Assembly: GCF_016495405.1 (NCBI RefSeq)
Contig: NZ_CP044522.1
Coordinates: 3,891,638-3,955,637, forward strand
DNA: 64,000 bases
Origin: Cobetia sp. cqz5-12
GTDB lineage: Bacteria; Pseudomonadota; Gammaproteobacteria; Pseudomonadales; Halomonadaceae
Direction: 5' to 3'
The notes beneath the pieces were generated by a model that was not told the origin of the DNA, did no database searches, and saw only the letters and a list, made by a program, of their open reading frames with translations. Positions 52,059 through 61,123 of the stretch are shown here, in pieces. The translations under genes and the position numbers were made by a program. The number at the start of each line of letters is the position of its first letter. Position 1 is the first letter of the stretch.

Positions 52059-53693
52059 TCAATCGCCGGCCACCCAGCCATTGACGATCGGGTAGCGACG
52101 ATCACGCCCGAAGCCGCGTGGCGTGACGCGCACGCCCACCGGCGCCTGACGACGCTTGTACTCGGTGCGGTCGACCAGACGCACCACGCGATAGACATCC
52201 TCTTCCTCGAAGCCCGAGCGGATGATCGCCTCGGCGCTCATGTCACCCTCGATATAGTGGGTGAGAATCGCATCCAGGGTGTCGTAATCCGGTAGCGAAT
52301 CACTGTCGAGCTGGTCTTCGGCGAGCTCGGCGGACGGCGGGCGCGTGATGACACGCTCCGGAATCGCCGGGCCCATGGTGTTGCGCCAGTTGGCGAGGCG
52401 GAACACCCAGCTCTTGTAGACATCCTTGAGCGCGTTGTAGCCGCCGACCATATCGCCGTAGAGCGTGGCGTAACCCACCGCCATCTCGCTCTTGTTGCCG
52501 GTGGTCAGCACCATCAGGCCCTTCTTGTTGGAGATGGCCATCAGCAGCACGCCACGACAGCGCGACTGCAGATTCTCCTCGGTGGTGTCGCGCTCGCTGC
52601 CGGCGAAGCTCTCCGCCAGGGTCTCGGTGAAGGCCTCGACCATCGGCGCGATGGGCATCACCTCGTAATTCACGCCCAGCAGCCTGGCCTGCTCGGCAGC
52701 GTCTTCCTTGGAGATGTCCGCGGTGTAGTGATACGGCATCATCACGGCATGCACGCGGTCGGCACCGAGGGCATCGACGGCAATCGCCAGCGACAGCCCG
52801 GAATCGATGCCGCCGGAAAGACCCAGTACCACGCCCTTGAAGCCACTCTTGTTGACGTAGTCACGCAGCCCGGTGACCAGCGCACAGTAGAGTGACTCTT
52901 CCGGCGACAGCAGCTCGGCGATCTCGCCGCTCTGCGGCACCCAGCTGCCACCTTCCTCCTTCAGGAACTGCACCGGCATCAGGCCGACATCCCACCACGG
53001 CGCCTGCACGCAGGTCTTGCCGTCGGCATCGATGGCGGCAGAGCCCCCATCGAAGACCAGCTCATCCTGACCACCGATCTGATTGACGTAGACCAGCGGG
53101 CAATTGACCTCGGCTGCCCGCTCGGCGAACAGCTGATTGCGCTCGGCCGGCTTCTCCAGATGATAGGGCGAGGCATTGAGACTGACGAGAATCTCGGCAC
53201 CGGCATCCCGCGCCTGACGGATCGGTGCGCCGTCCCACAGGTCTTCACAGATGACGATGCCCAGACGGGCGCCACGGCACTCGACCACACACGGCTCGCT
53301 GCCCGGCGTGAAGTAGCGCTGCTCATCGAAGACCTGATAGTTGGGCAAGGCCTGCTTGGCATATTCGGCGACCCATTCACCGTCCTTGAGTACGCCAGCG
53401 AGGTTGTAGCGCTTGCCATCTCGCATGCCGGGATAGCCGACGATGACCATCACGCCCGGCGCGACCTTCTTCGCCATCTGCGCGCGTGCCTCTTCCAGGC
53501 GCGCTTCCATGGACTCGCGCAGCAGCAGGTCTTCCGGCGGGTAGCCGGTCAGACACAACTCGGGCAGTACTACGACATCGGCCTTGTGCTCAAGACTCGC
53601 TTCACGCACCGATTCGATGGCACGCGCAGTGTTGCCGGGAATATCACCGACCAGCGGGTCGAGCTGGGCCATCACCAGAGTCAGATCTTGCAT
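52059..53693 (-). CDS. nadE: Glutamine-dependent NAD+ synthetase
   Basis: 544 residues. Nitrilase-type glutaminase domain (1-265) with catalytic E45 (LPELCLTGYPPEDLL), K113 (KQALPNYQVFDEQRYF) and C149 (VICEDLWDG); ammonia-dependent synthetase domain (280-544) with the ATP motif SGGIDS (293-298). It amidates deamido-NAD in the last step of NAD synthesis. This is the compact two-domain form of about 540 residues. A start-site ribosome motif is weak (GAGAGATCC). Confidence 0.96.
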   Translation of the reverse strand: MQDLTLVMAQLDPLVGDIPGNTARAIESVREASLEHKADVVVLPELCLTGYPPEDLLLRESMEARLEEARAQMAKKVAPGVMVIVGYPGMRDGKRYNLAGVLKDGEWVAEYAKQALPNYQVFDEQRYFTPGSEPCVVECRGARLGIVICEDLWDGAPIRQARDAGAEILVSLNASPYHLEKPAERNQLFAERAAEVNCPLVYVNQIGGQDELVFDGGSAAIDADGKTCVQAPWWDVGLMPVQFLKEEGGSWVPQSGEIAELLSPEESLYCALVTGLRDYVNKSGFKGVVLGLSGGIDSGLSLAIAVDALGADRVHAVMMPYHYTADISKEDAAEQARLLGVNYEVMPIAPMVEAFTETLAESFAGSERDTTEENLQSRCRGVLLMAISNKKGLMVLTTGNKSEMAVGYATLYGDMVGGYNALKDVYKSWVFRLANWRNTMGPAIPERVITRPPSAELAEDQLDSDSLPDYDTLDAILTHYIEGDMSAEAIIRSGFEEEDVYRVVRLVDRTEYKRRQAPVGVRVTPRGFGRDRRYPIVNGWVAGD

Positions 53694-53873
53694 GCGGTAA
53701 GGATCTCTCGATTGGCGGTTCGATAAGGGGCCAGTACACTGTGGCCAGACATCTGGCTCAGATCACTGAGCCGTGCACCGGCCCACCTGTCATCATGTTG
53801 GCCGCCATTGTCCCGCAAGGTCGCGCCGCTGGCAAAAGCCACGCGCGCCGCCTCATCTGGGAGTCATATAGGA

Positions 53874-54137
53874 ATGAGCCTGTTGATCATCCGTCTGCTG
53901 GTTTTCGTCGCCCTGTTCTGGGCCGGCCTGCGCCTTTACCGCATGTATCGCCAATGGAAGCTGAGCCAGGACAGCCACAGTGACGGCCAGCCTGCCGAGC
54001 GCGAGGCTCAGAACATGGTGCGCTGCGCCTACTGCGATCTGCATCTGCCGGAAAATGACGCCATCCGCCATGAGGCGCTGCACTTCTGCTGCCAGGAACA
54101 CCAGCAACACTTCCTCGATGAAGGACCGCGCAAATGA
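53874..54137 (+). CDS. Small PP0621-family membrane-anchored zinc-finger-like protein
   Basis: 87 residues from ATG 53874. A membrane helix (IIRLLVFVALFWAGLRLY) then a cytoplasmic part with CAYCDLHLPENDAIRHEALHFCCQEHQQHF. The C-x2-C ... H-x4-H ... CC-x2-H arrangement suggests a zinc ribbon. Such small proteins sit next to thiO and the pilus genes in pseudomonads. Function unknown. Confidence 0.8.
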   Translation: MSLLIIRLLVFVALFWAGLRLYRMYRQWKLSQDSHSDGQPAEREAQNMVRCAYCDLHLPENDAIRHEALHFCCQEHQQHFLDEGPRK

Positions 54138-54186
54138 TTCGCCACCGAGGCAAAGCGCTCGATGACGAAAGACGGCACACAATCAC

Positions 54187-55332
54187 TCAGGCCCAGCGGG
54201 TCTCACCGGCATTTGACGCCGTATCCAGCGTGGCGATCTCGGCCAGCAGGGCCTCAGGCTGGTAGGGGGCGGGGTCGATGATCGGCGTACGGCCCAGCAA
54301 CTGGTCCGCCAGCAGGCGGGTCGAGGCCGGCGCCAGTACCAAGCCATTGCGGTAGTGGCCCGCGTTGACGTGCAGATGGCGGCGCTCCGGCACGGCGCCG
54401 ATGAACGGCGTGCCGGTCGGTGAACCCGGGCGCAGTCCCGCCCAGTGGTGCTCGACCTCACACTCGGCAAGCGCGGGGATGATCTCGCAGGCGCTCTTGA
54501 TCAGTGACTCGCGAGCTTCCTCGGTGGTGGCCTTGTCGAAACCGACCTCTTCCAGCGTCGACCCCGCGACCACACGACCATCGGCACGCGGAATCACGTA
54601 GCGTCCATTCTTGAGCACCACGCGCTCCACCAGCCCCTTGGGTGCCTTGAACAGCACCATCTGACCGCGCACCGGACGTACCGGCAGCTCGAGCCCCGCT
54701 TCGCTCAGAATCTCACGACTCCAGGCACCACCGCAGACCACGACCTGCCCGGCAGACAACACCGAATTGGCGGTCTGTACGCCAATGGCGGTGTCGTCCT
54801 GCAGCAGAATGCCCTGCACCGCGACATTCTCCAGCAGGCGCACGCGCGGGTGAGCGTCGAGCGCGGCACGCAATGACTTGCCCAGACGCGGATTGCGGAT
54901 GCTGCCCAGCGTCGGCATCCACAGCGCCGACTCGCAACCGGGCGCGACCGCCGGTGCCTTGTCATAGACGAAGCCGGCGTCCACGCGCGTCAGCGGCTTG
55001 GCATATTCACGGGACCAGGCCAGTGCCTGCTCGGCATCCTCGACATTCAGGTACAGCAGACCCTGCTGGCGATATTCGGGGTCGATGCCGGTGGACGCGA
55101 TCAGACGCTCGGCCAGCGTAGGATAGAAGCCTTCCGACCAGGCAGACAGGCGCGAGATCGGCGCGCTATAACGCCACGGATACAACGGTGAGACGATACC
55201 ACCGCCCGCCCATGACGCCTCACGCCCACACTGGCCTCGCTCGATCAGCGTGACCTCGGCACCGCCATCCGCCAGCTCCAGCGCGGTCAGCATGCCGATC
55301 ACGCCACCGCCTACCACCACAAAGTCATTCAC
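54187..55332 (-). CDS. thiO: Glycine oxidase ThiO (FAD-dependent)
   Basis: 381 residues. N-terminal dinucleotide-binding motif VVGGGVIGMLTALELADGGAEVTLIERGQ, the ThiO segment REASWAGGGIVSPLYPWRYS, and near the C-terminus GLRPGSPTGTPFIGAVPERRHLHVNAGHYRNGLVLAP. It oxidises glycine to iminoacetate for the thiazole part of thiamine in aerobic bacteria. Convergent with the PP0621-like gene; lies downstream of the pilus cluster as in pseudomonads. Confidence 0.93.
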   Translation of the reverse strand: MNDFVVVGGGVIGMLTALELADGGAEVTLIERGQCGREASWAGGGIVSPLYPWRYSAPISRLSAWSEGFYPTLAERLIASTGIDPEYRQQGLLYLNVEDAEQALAWSREYAKPLTRVDAGFVYDKAPAVAPGCESALWMPTLGSIRNPRLGKSLRAALDAHPRVRLLENVAVQGILLQDDTAIGVQTANSVLSAGQVVVCGGAWSREILSEAGLELPVRPVRGQMVLFKAPKGLVERVVLKNGRYVIPRADGRVVAGSTLEEVGFDKATTEEARESLIKSACEIIPALAECEVEHHWAGLRPGSPTGTPFIGAVPERRHLHVNAGHYRNGLVLAPASTRLLADQLLGRTPIIDPAPYQPEALLAEIATLDTASNAGETRWA

Positions 55333-55483
55333 GCCTGTTCGCTCCTGCCATCAGCCCGGGAAAGGGGTCAAGAATACGCCGCCCGCAAGGCGGTGCAAGC
55401 GAGCCACATGCAATCCAGCATTGCGCCAAGTCTCCAGCATTGAGCAGCGTCTCCAGCATTGGCCATAGCCGAGGGCTTCGCGG

Positions 55484-55939
55484 CTACCAGCAATCGCCAT
55501 CGCCGGTCGTGTCACGGACACCGGTATTGGTAAGAGTCAGCGCGGGGCAGTCGGTATCGGCACTCTGAGGCGCCACCGCGGTTGCGATGAGCGTGAAGCG
55601 GGTCGTCGTGGCGCCATCCTCCAGGCTCAGGGCGTAATAGCCTTCCGGCGACTCGGTGGCACGTCCCAGCCCTTCCTCATCACAATCACTGTCGCCGGCG
55701 ATGCTGGTCGCGTAGCCGCCGCAACGCGCCATGTAACGCTCCTGGGCCTGGGCCAATGACATCAGTGCCGCCTGCCCATCGGCACGACGCGAGCGGATCA
55801 CCTGATCCTGATAGCTCGGGTAGGCGATCGCCGCGAGGATGCCGACGATGACGATCACGATCATGATCTCCGTCAGGGTGAAGCCTGAGGCGTACCGACG
55901 CCGAGACAGACGCGAACGGGAAGAGAAAATACTGGCCAT
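55484..55939 (-). CDS. pilE: Type IV pilin-like minor pilin PilE (cluster 1)
   Basis: 151 residues. Prepilin leader ending in G, then [50 protein letters not shown]: PilD cleaves before F and E5 is present. C-terminal disulfide candidates (C in ...CGGY, SDCDEE, TDCPAL, GDCW); the protein ends DCW. AAGGAA stands 9 bases upstream. Last gene of the first minor pilin cluster, separated from pilY1 by a 210-base gap. Confidence 0.9.
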   Translation of the reverse strand: MASIFSSRSRLSRRRYASGFTLTEIMIVIVIVGILAAIAYPSYQDQVIRSRRADGQAALMSLAQAQERYMARCGGYATSIAGDSDCDEEGLGRATESPEGYYALSLEDGATTTRFTLIATAVAPQSADTDCPALTLTNTGVRDTTGDGDCW

Positions 55940-55965
55940 GAAGTGATTCCTTGAAGAACGTGAAT

Positions 55966-56043
55966 GAAGGACTTGGGTGAAAGGCTAAGACGAAGGGCTT
56001 GAGTGAAAGACCAAGGCGCAAGACTCGGCTAAAAGGCTCCGGG
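55966..56043. repeat. Degenerate tandem repeat, three units of 26 bases
   Basis: Units at 55966-55991, 55992-56017 and 56018-56043. Units 1 and 2 agree at 21 of 26 positions (both contain GAAGG.CTTG.GTGAAAG); unit 3 agrees at about 17. It fills the pilY1-pilE gap, where pilY2 stands in pseudomonads. Confidence 0.6.
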
Positions 56044-56083
56044 CAAGCCTGCCTGAAGGAAGTACACCTTGCTGAAAGGCAAG

Positions 56084-56115
56084 GCGCCGCCACCCCGGGA
56101 AAGGCGTGGCGGCGC
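56084..56115 (-). terminator. Hairpin after pilY1 (cluster 1)
   Basis: GCGCCGCCAC/GTGGCGGCGC, 10-bp stem, 12-base loop, about 35 bases past the pilY1 stop. On the minus strand CTTGCCTTTC follows. It could partly uncouple pilE from the operon. Confidence 0.55.
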
Positions 56116-56149
56116 AGCATGTCATCCTTGCCTCATGACCGAGACGGGC

Positions 56150-59100
56150 TCAGCGCAGCTGATACCAGGAGACACGGCCGGTATCCGTCGAGCTGGATAC
56201 GTTGAGATCGTAGGACGAGACACCGCCCTCCTCGCTGCCTAGCGAACTGGTACCCACGTAGACCGTATCGCCGACACTGACACTGGATGTCGGTGTGCCG
56301 CTCAACTTGACGCTGACGATGACATTGCCGACGGCGACGGTGTCATCAACGAGAGTGCCGACCAGGTCATCGGCGCTGAAGGCCTCATCCTGGTTGAAGT
56401 CGAAGATGGTCACATAGCTGCCCTGACTATCGTCATAGGTCGGCAGCCCTGTCTCGGTGTCCAGCGCGACCAGCCAGCCACCGCCGGTACTTTCACAGAA
56501 GTTGGTTCCGGTACTGGATGTGCTGGTGGAGAAGACCACCAGGTTGGAGAGCAGATTGGCCGGCTCGACCAGCTCTTCCTGCTCGGAGGCGTCCAGATCC
56601 AGATACCAGCCGAAGCGATCGCTGTCCTGATCTTCCAGCTGGCTGGGGTAATAGCTGAAGCTGTCGCCGCCAAGGGTCCGGCCTGTCAGCTCGCCGTTGG
56701 TGTAGCTGCCACTGACGAAAGTCCGCTCCTCGAGGTTGCTGCGCATCAAGCTGGTATGGCTGCCACCAGCATCCAGCACGGTATAGAGGCTCTGGGTGAC
56801 CCAGGCCTCGTCCTCGGCATCAGCGTACATGTCCTGCCCTGTTCCGAAGGAGACCAGCAGATTGGGCGAGGTCATGGTCTGCGTGCCGCCGGAGTAGCGG
56901 CTGAGCGTCGGTTTGACCGTGATGGGCTGCAGCGCGGCCGTCGGACATTCGCCACCCGAAAGACTCGTGGCACAGGCCGTGAACAGACGCGTGACCGTCC
57001 ACTTGCTGCTGTCATCATCACTGAGATCGAACTTCCACAGCCGTCCCTGCAGATCCCCACCATAGGCGAAATCGACGGTGCCATTGCTGTCGAGGTCCGC
57101 GACCTGCAGGTTTGCCAATCCGCCGGTCACTCCGCTGGGGGACAGCTTGGCGATCACGCCGCCGGCATTGACGCCATCAAGCTCCAGCGCGAACAACGTC
57201 GGCGCGGCGTTCTCATCGGCCGTTTCCAGCCCGTTGCCGACCAGCACCGCGCTGTCGCCGTTGTTCAGTGACACGATATGCGCGCTGCCGTAGACATGCC
57301 CCATGTCATCATCGTCGCTGGCACCGAATTCCCAGCGCACCACATCATCTTCGTCGAAGTCTTCGCCTGCCACGGCCTTGGTGACATTGAGCGCGAACAG
57401 GCCGCGCCCACCACCGGCGAGACCGGATACCAGCCACTCCTCACCATTCAGGCTGGCCAGACGCAGTTCACCGTCGACATAGTAGCGATGCTGATAGCCC
57501 GGGTCCGTCAGATACCCCAGCCCTGCGTCGTCCTCTTCGCTGTAAAGCAGTTCCGGAATATAGGCGAACTGCTCGTTGCCGGTCTTGAGGTCGAAAGCAT
57601 GCAGCATGCCGTCGTTGGCCCCGACGAAGACACTGCCCTCTGTCGTTGAGTCGTCACGTGTCACGACGACAGGCGACGAGCCGATGATGTCGCCCAGCTG
57701 GACGCCAGTGCGATTGCGCAGGCCATCACCTTCGTATTCATCGCTGCCCCGCAGCCACTCGATCGCCGCCTCCACGTAGTCATCGGTGGAGTTGCCACCG
57801 ACCTCCATGCGCGCGAGATCATTGCGCTGGCTGGAGCTCAGGCGGCCCGCGTTGTCGGGCGTGAACTCGACTCCGTTGCCGCCGGACATGGTAAAGACCG
57901 TACGCGATTCAAGGCCATCCTCATCCTCCAATGCCTCACTCAGCTGGGTGGCAGCACTCCAGACCTGGTCGTCGTCCTCGACATCCTTGCCCTCCTGAAC
58001 CGACGAAGCCACCACATCTCCCGTCCAGGTCGAGGCGGAATAGCGGCTCTCGACCAGTCGGCTGTCCGTCTCGACACTGGCCGTCGTCAGGTTGGTGGAG
58101 AGACCACTGACACTGTTGCCTACCGCGACGATCTCGGAGGCGATTGCCGCCAGCGCCGAGACGAGGTCCGTCGGGCTGGAGGCATTGAAGTAGGAGCCGC
58201 CGCCATCGATGGCCGCCTGTTCCAGATCATCGATGGTGCTGGAGCTGCTCTCGATGACGCGATCCTTGTCATCCCAATCATTACTGGTCGACTCGACACC
58301 GAATGCCACCGTATAGGTCGTCATTACCTGCTTTTCATAGGTCCCGCTTCCAAGCTTCGGCAACAGATCATTATGGGCATAATAATAAGCAACATCCGCC
58401 AACGTGGCATAACCGCCATAATTGTAGTTATAACTTTCCCGCCAGGTCCGTCCGTCACCATTGGCATCGCCGATCTTGCTTTCAATGTTATTGGAGGCGG
58501 TAGAGTTCTCGGAATTCCAGAAACCATCCGTGATCAAAACAGTGAAGTTCTGCTGACACATGCCACCTTCATCTTCGGAAAGAATCGGTGTGGAGCCCAG
58601 GCTGGAGTAATTGTCACTGTAATATTCACCAGCGCGATAGAGTGCCTCACGCAAGGGCGTCGATACATAGGTGTTGCTTGAGCTGATTTCCGTTTTGACG
58701 ATGGCATCCTTGATATCATCAAGATGATCGTTGCCACTGTCACTTGTCGTGACGACTGATACCAGATTACCCAGTACATTGGTGACATATTCTATGATCG
58801 AATCCAGAATATCATCGACCTTCACCTTGGTGGCCGTTTCAGAACCGGGGTTGATGGTAATGAAGCCGGTACGATATTCGATATCTGAAAGCAGCTCGAG
58901 CCCGGCAGCCTTGCCGACATTCAGGCGACTGCGATAATAAGTGAACCAGTTGGCATAGTTGACCTGCTCATCCGGGGTGAGATCCGAGACCTGGACTTCA
59001 CTACTGTCACTACAATTGCTGCCAGTATAATAACGAAACTCGAGGTCCGGGTCCGTCAGGTCAACCAGATTGTCTTCATCATCGCCTTCATTGAAATCAA

Positions 59101-59572
59101 TCCACGCCGCTGTCGGGTCCATGTCATCGTAGCGCTCGTCACCATTGCCCAATTTCCAGGGCAGATAAGTCTGATCCGGGTCATAGGCCTGGCTATTGGA
59201 ATCGGCACAGAAGTATTTATTAGAAAGGTCTTGCGGCTTGAAGACATCTTCGCAGGTTGTCGTCGTTCTATTGTTCCTCCTGCCGTTCCCGTTGTTCGTC
59301 GTGGTGGTGCAAACTTCCTGCTCTGCATACAGCATGCTGTAACCCTGGTAGGAGCTACCACCATCAAAGGTGTCTTCCCAGGTCATCGAGCCCGAATCAT
59401 CCAATACCAGCAGGACGTTGGGGGTAACGCCGACGCTCTGGGTGGTGGGCAACTGGAGTAGCGTGTCGCTGTCTGCCAGCACGGGCAAGGCGACCAGCAG
59501 TCCGCCTGACAGCAAGGCTGGCAGGTGAAGACGACGCAAGCCGCTGCGGCGGGGTGAGTGCTTCGATTTCAT
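56150..59572 (-). CDS. pilY1: Type IV pilus tip-associated protein PilY1 (cluster 1)
   Basis: 1140 residues. Signal peptide 1-34 (LLSGGLLVALPVLA). N-terminal von Willebrand A-like domain starts VLLVLDDSGSMTW with MIDAS-type D58/S60/S62. A Cys-flanked, Thr/Asn/Arg-rich loop is at about 88-107. The PilY1 beta-propeller begins near residue 620: GDIIGSSPVVVTRDD, FVGANDGMLHAFDLKTG, LFALNVTKA, with a calcium loop DLDSNGTVDFAYGGDL; a second EF-hand-like loop is at DFNQDEAFSADD. Ends VSWYQLR. Needed for pilus extension and surface adhesion or sensing in relatives. Bases 58300-59400, coding the first part, are AT-richer than the rest. Confidence 0.94.
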   Translation of the reverse strand: MKSKHSPRRSGLRRLHLPALLSGGLLVALPVLADSDTLLQLPTTQSVGVTPNVLLVLDDSGSMTWEDTFDGGSSYQGYSMLYAEQEVCTTTTNNGNGRRNNRTTTTCEDVFKPQDLSNKYFCADSNSQAYDPDQTYLPWKLGNGDERYDDMDPTAAWIDFNEGDDEDNLVDLTDPDLEFRYYTGSNCSDSSEVQVSDLTPDEQVNYANWFTYYRSRLNVGKAAGLELLSDIEYRTGFITINPGSETATKVKVDDILDSIIEYVTNVLGNLVSVVTTSDSGNDHLDDIKDAIVKTEISSSNTYVSTPLREALYRAGEYYSDNYSSLGSTPILSEDEGGMCQQNFTVLITDGFWNSENSTASNNIESKIGDANGDGRTWRESYNYNYGGYATLADVAYYYAHNDLLPKLGSGTYEKQVMTTYTVAFGVESTSNDWDDKDRVIESSSSTIDDLEQAAIDGGGSYFNASSPTDLVSALAAIASEIVAVGNSVSGLSTNLTTASVETDSRLVESRYSASTWTGDVVASSVQEGKDVEDDDQVWSAATQLSEALEDEDGLESRTVFTMSGGNGVEFTPDNAGRLSSSQRNDLARMEVGGNSTDDYVEAAIEWLRGSDEYEGDGLRNRTGVQLGDIIGSSPVVVTRDDSTTEGSVFVGANDGMLHAFDLKTGNEQFAYIPELLYSEEDDAGLGYLTDPGYQHRYYVDGELRLASLNGEEWLVSGLAGGGRGLFALNVTKAVAGEDFDEDDVVRWEFGASDDDDMGHVYGSAHIVSLNNGDSAVLVGNGLETADENAAPTLFALELDGVNAGGVIAKLSPSGVTGGLANLQVADLDSNGTVDFAYGGDLQGRLWKFDLSDDDSSKWTVTRLFTACATSLSGGECPTAALQPITVKPTLSRYSGGTQTMTSPNLLVSFGTGQDMYADAEDEAWVTQSLYTVLDAGGSHTSLMRSNLEERTFVSGSYTNGELTGRTLGGDSFSYYPSQLEDQDSDRFGWYLDLDASEQEELVEPANLLSNLVVFSTSTSSTGTNFCESTGGGWLVALDTETGLPTYDDSQGSYVTIFDFNQDEAFSADDLVGTLVDDTVAVGNVIVSVKLSGTPTSSVSVGDTVYVGTSSLGSEEGGVSSYDLNVSSSTDTGRVSWYQLR

Positions 59573-59585
59573 CGATAGATTCCCT

Positions 59586-60125
59586 TCAATCGGCCATCAT
59601 GATTTCGCTTTGCACCACTGCCAGTGCACGCTTCTTGCTCTCAGGGTCACCTGCGCTCTCAAGACTCCAGCCGGCGGCCGTGATGCGGAAGGCATTCAAC
59701 AACTTGCTGCTGCTCAGGTTATCGTCATTCAGAACGCCTTCCGTCGTCTCCCCGAGGTACTCGATGACATAGTTGCCGTTGTCAGCCGCATCACCGCTCA
59801 AGACACCCTCTCCCTCCCAGGCGTCTGCCTGCAGAGGATCGAAGCCCAGCTCCTCCCCCGCCGTCACGTCGTAGAAGCCGTCCCCGCCGAAATCATCCAG
59901 GGTCAGCTCCCCCTCGAGCAGACGACTCTCCGCCTGTTGCTGAAGACTTTCGGCCTCCGCATAGGCGTTGTCGTAGAACTGGGTATTCATCAACATGCGG
60001 GTCTGCAACTGGGTATCTTCATTGCCTGTCACCGCCATCACGCCCACCACGATCAGCATGATCAGCACGACCAGCAATGCCATGCCTTGCTGGCGCGGCG
60101 GCCGGGGAGAACTCAACTGGTTCAT
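59586..60125 (-). CDS. pilX: Minor pilin PilX (cluster 1)
   Basis: 179 residues. Opens MNQLSSPRPPRQQGMALLVVLIMLIVVGVMAVTGNEDTQLQTRMLMN. Prepilin G before M, followed by ALLVVLI with no Glu at position 5, as in other PilX proteins. It overlaps pilW by 4 bases and precedes pilY1 by 13. Helps prime pilus assembly with PilV, PilW, FimT/U and PilY1. Confidence 0.9.
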   Translation of the reverse strand: MNQLSSPRPPRQQGMALLVVLIMLIVVGVMAVTGNEDTQLQTRMLMNTQFYDNAYAEAESLQQQAESRLLEGELTLDDFGGDGFYDVTAGEELGFDPLQADAWEGEGVLSGDAADNGNYVIEYLGETTEGVLNDDNLSSSKLLNAFRITAAGWSLESAGDPESKKRALAVVQSEIMMAD

Positions 60126-61123
60126 AGACCGATATTCCTCGGGCTCAGGGTGATATCGAAGGTGCGTTGCAACTCACCGTCCCCCTCTCCCTCGACATTG
60201 ATCGTCGGCGGCGTCTTGAGGGTCAGACTGATGTGGATCCGTCTAACACTGCTCCAGTCGTTCGCGGCTTCCACTTCCGCCACGCTACGCTCCACGGCAA
60301 AGCGACTCGCGCTACCGCTGCCGGAGGCCGTATCGAAGGTCAGGTTGAACGCTTCGACGTATCGCGCCACTTCTTCGCCACAGCCTGCGGTCGGGTCACC
60401 ATCGACATCCTCGCCGTTCAGACAGAGCCGAACGGGGGAATCGTCATCGGCCTGTGACAGCAACAGGTACCAACGCTGCAGTGGATAGACATACGCCTGG
60501 GTCTGTATGGTGCCGCCATAGCCGTGCTCGACGGCGCTCGACAGATCGAGCGAGTTGTTGCCATCGCCCGAGAGGCGTGCAATGTCGCCGCTCTCGCAGT
60601 CGCTGATCAGCACGACGCTGTCCGTTTCCAGCGTGCCGGAGGTGTAGTCCTCCAGGGTCAGCGAGGTATCGCCCTGGGCGACGCTCGCCCCGAGTTGCCA
60701 ACCGCGTTGCGCCCCCAGCGCCGGTACCTGCAAGGCCAGACGGTCATAGGTGATCTCCGCCACCGTATCGGACTCGGCCGTCAGAGGAGAATCGGACAGC
60801 GCATGACTGCCGGTACCATCACTGACACTGCTCACCGACGCACAGCCGGAAAAACCGGCATTGCGCACCAATGGCTGCAGGCGACGCGTGACGTGGCGCG
60901 CAGATTCCTGCAGGTAAGAGACGGCAGACGTGGTGTTGAGGGTAGAACGCGAGGCCAAAAAGTATTCCAGCGCCATGGCGGAAATGAACAGCCCCAGCAC
61001 CAGCGCCAGCATCAATTCGACCAGGCCGACGCCTTGCTGGGCACGCCGTGAGGGAATCGAGCGCGACGCCCGAGGCGAGCGCGATGCAAAGGCTCGCAGC
61101 GAGAGGAAGGCTTTCGACGACAT
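60122..61123 (-). CDS. pilW: Minor pilin PilW (cluster 1)
   Basis: 333 residues. Prepilin site at QQGVGLVELMLALVLGLFISAMALEYFLASR (E5 present) and C-terminal DRL/ERS-type core with NDWSSVRRIHISLTLKTPP. The leader is long (about 31 residues, Ser/Arg-rich). Its start shares one base with the pilV stop. Positioned between pilV and pilX as in pseudomonads. Confidence 0.9.
   Translation of the reverse strand: MSSKAFLSLRAFASRSPRASRSIPSRRAQQGVGLVELMLALVLGLFISAMALEYFLASRSTLNTTSAVSYLQESARHVTRRLQPLVRNAGFSGCASVSSVSDGTGSHALSDSPLTAESDTVAEITYDRLALQVPALGAQRGWQLGASVAQGDTSLTLEDYTSGTLETDSVVLISDCESGDIARLSGDGNNSLDLSSAVEHGYGGTIQTQAYVYPLQRWYLLLSQADDDSPVRLCLNGEDVDGDPTAGCGEEVARYVEAFNLTFDTASGSGSASRFAVERSVAEVEAANDWSSVRRIHISLTLKTPPTINVEGEGDGELQRTFDITLSPRNIGL

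Noticed and set aside
55966..56043. Possible CRISPR array
   Set aside because: The 26-base units are directly adjacent without unique spacers and are degenerate; it is a simple tandem repeat.
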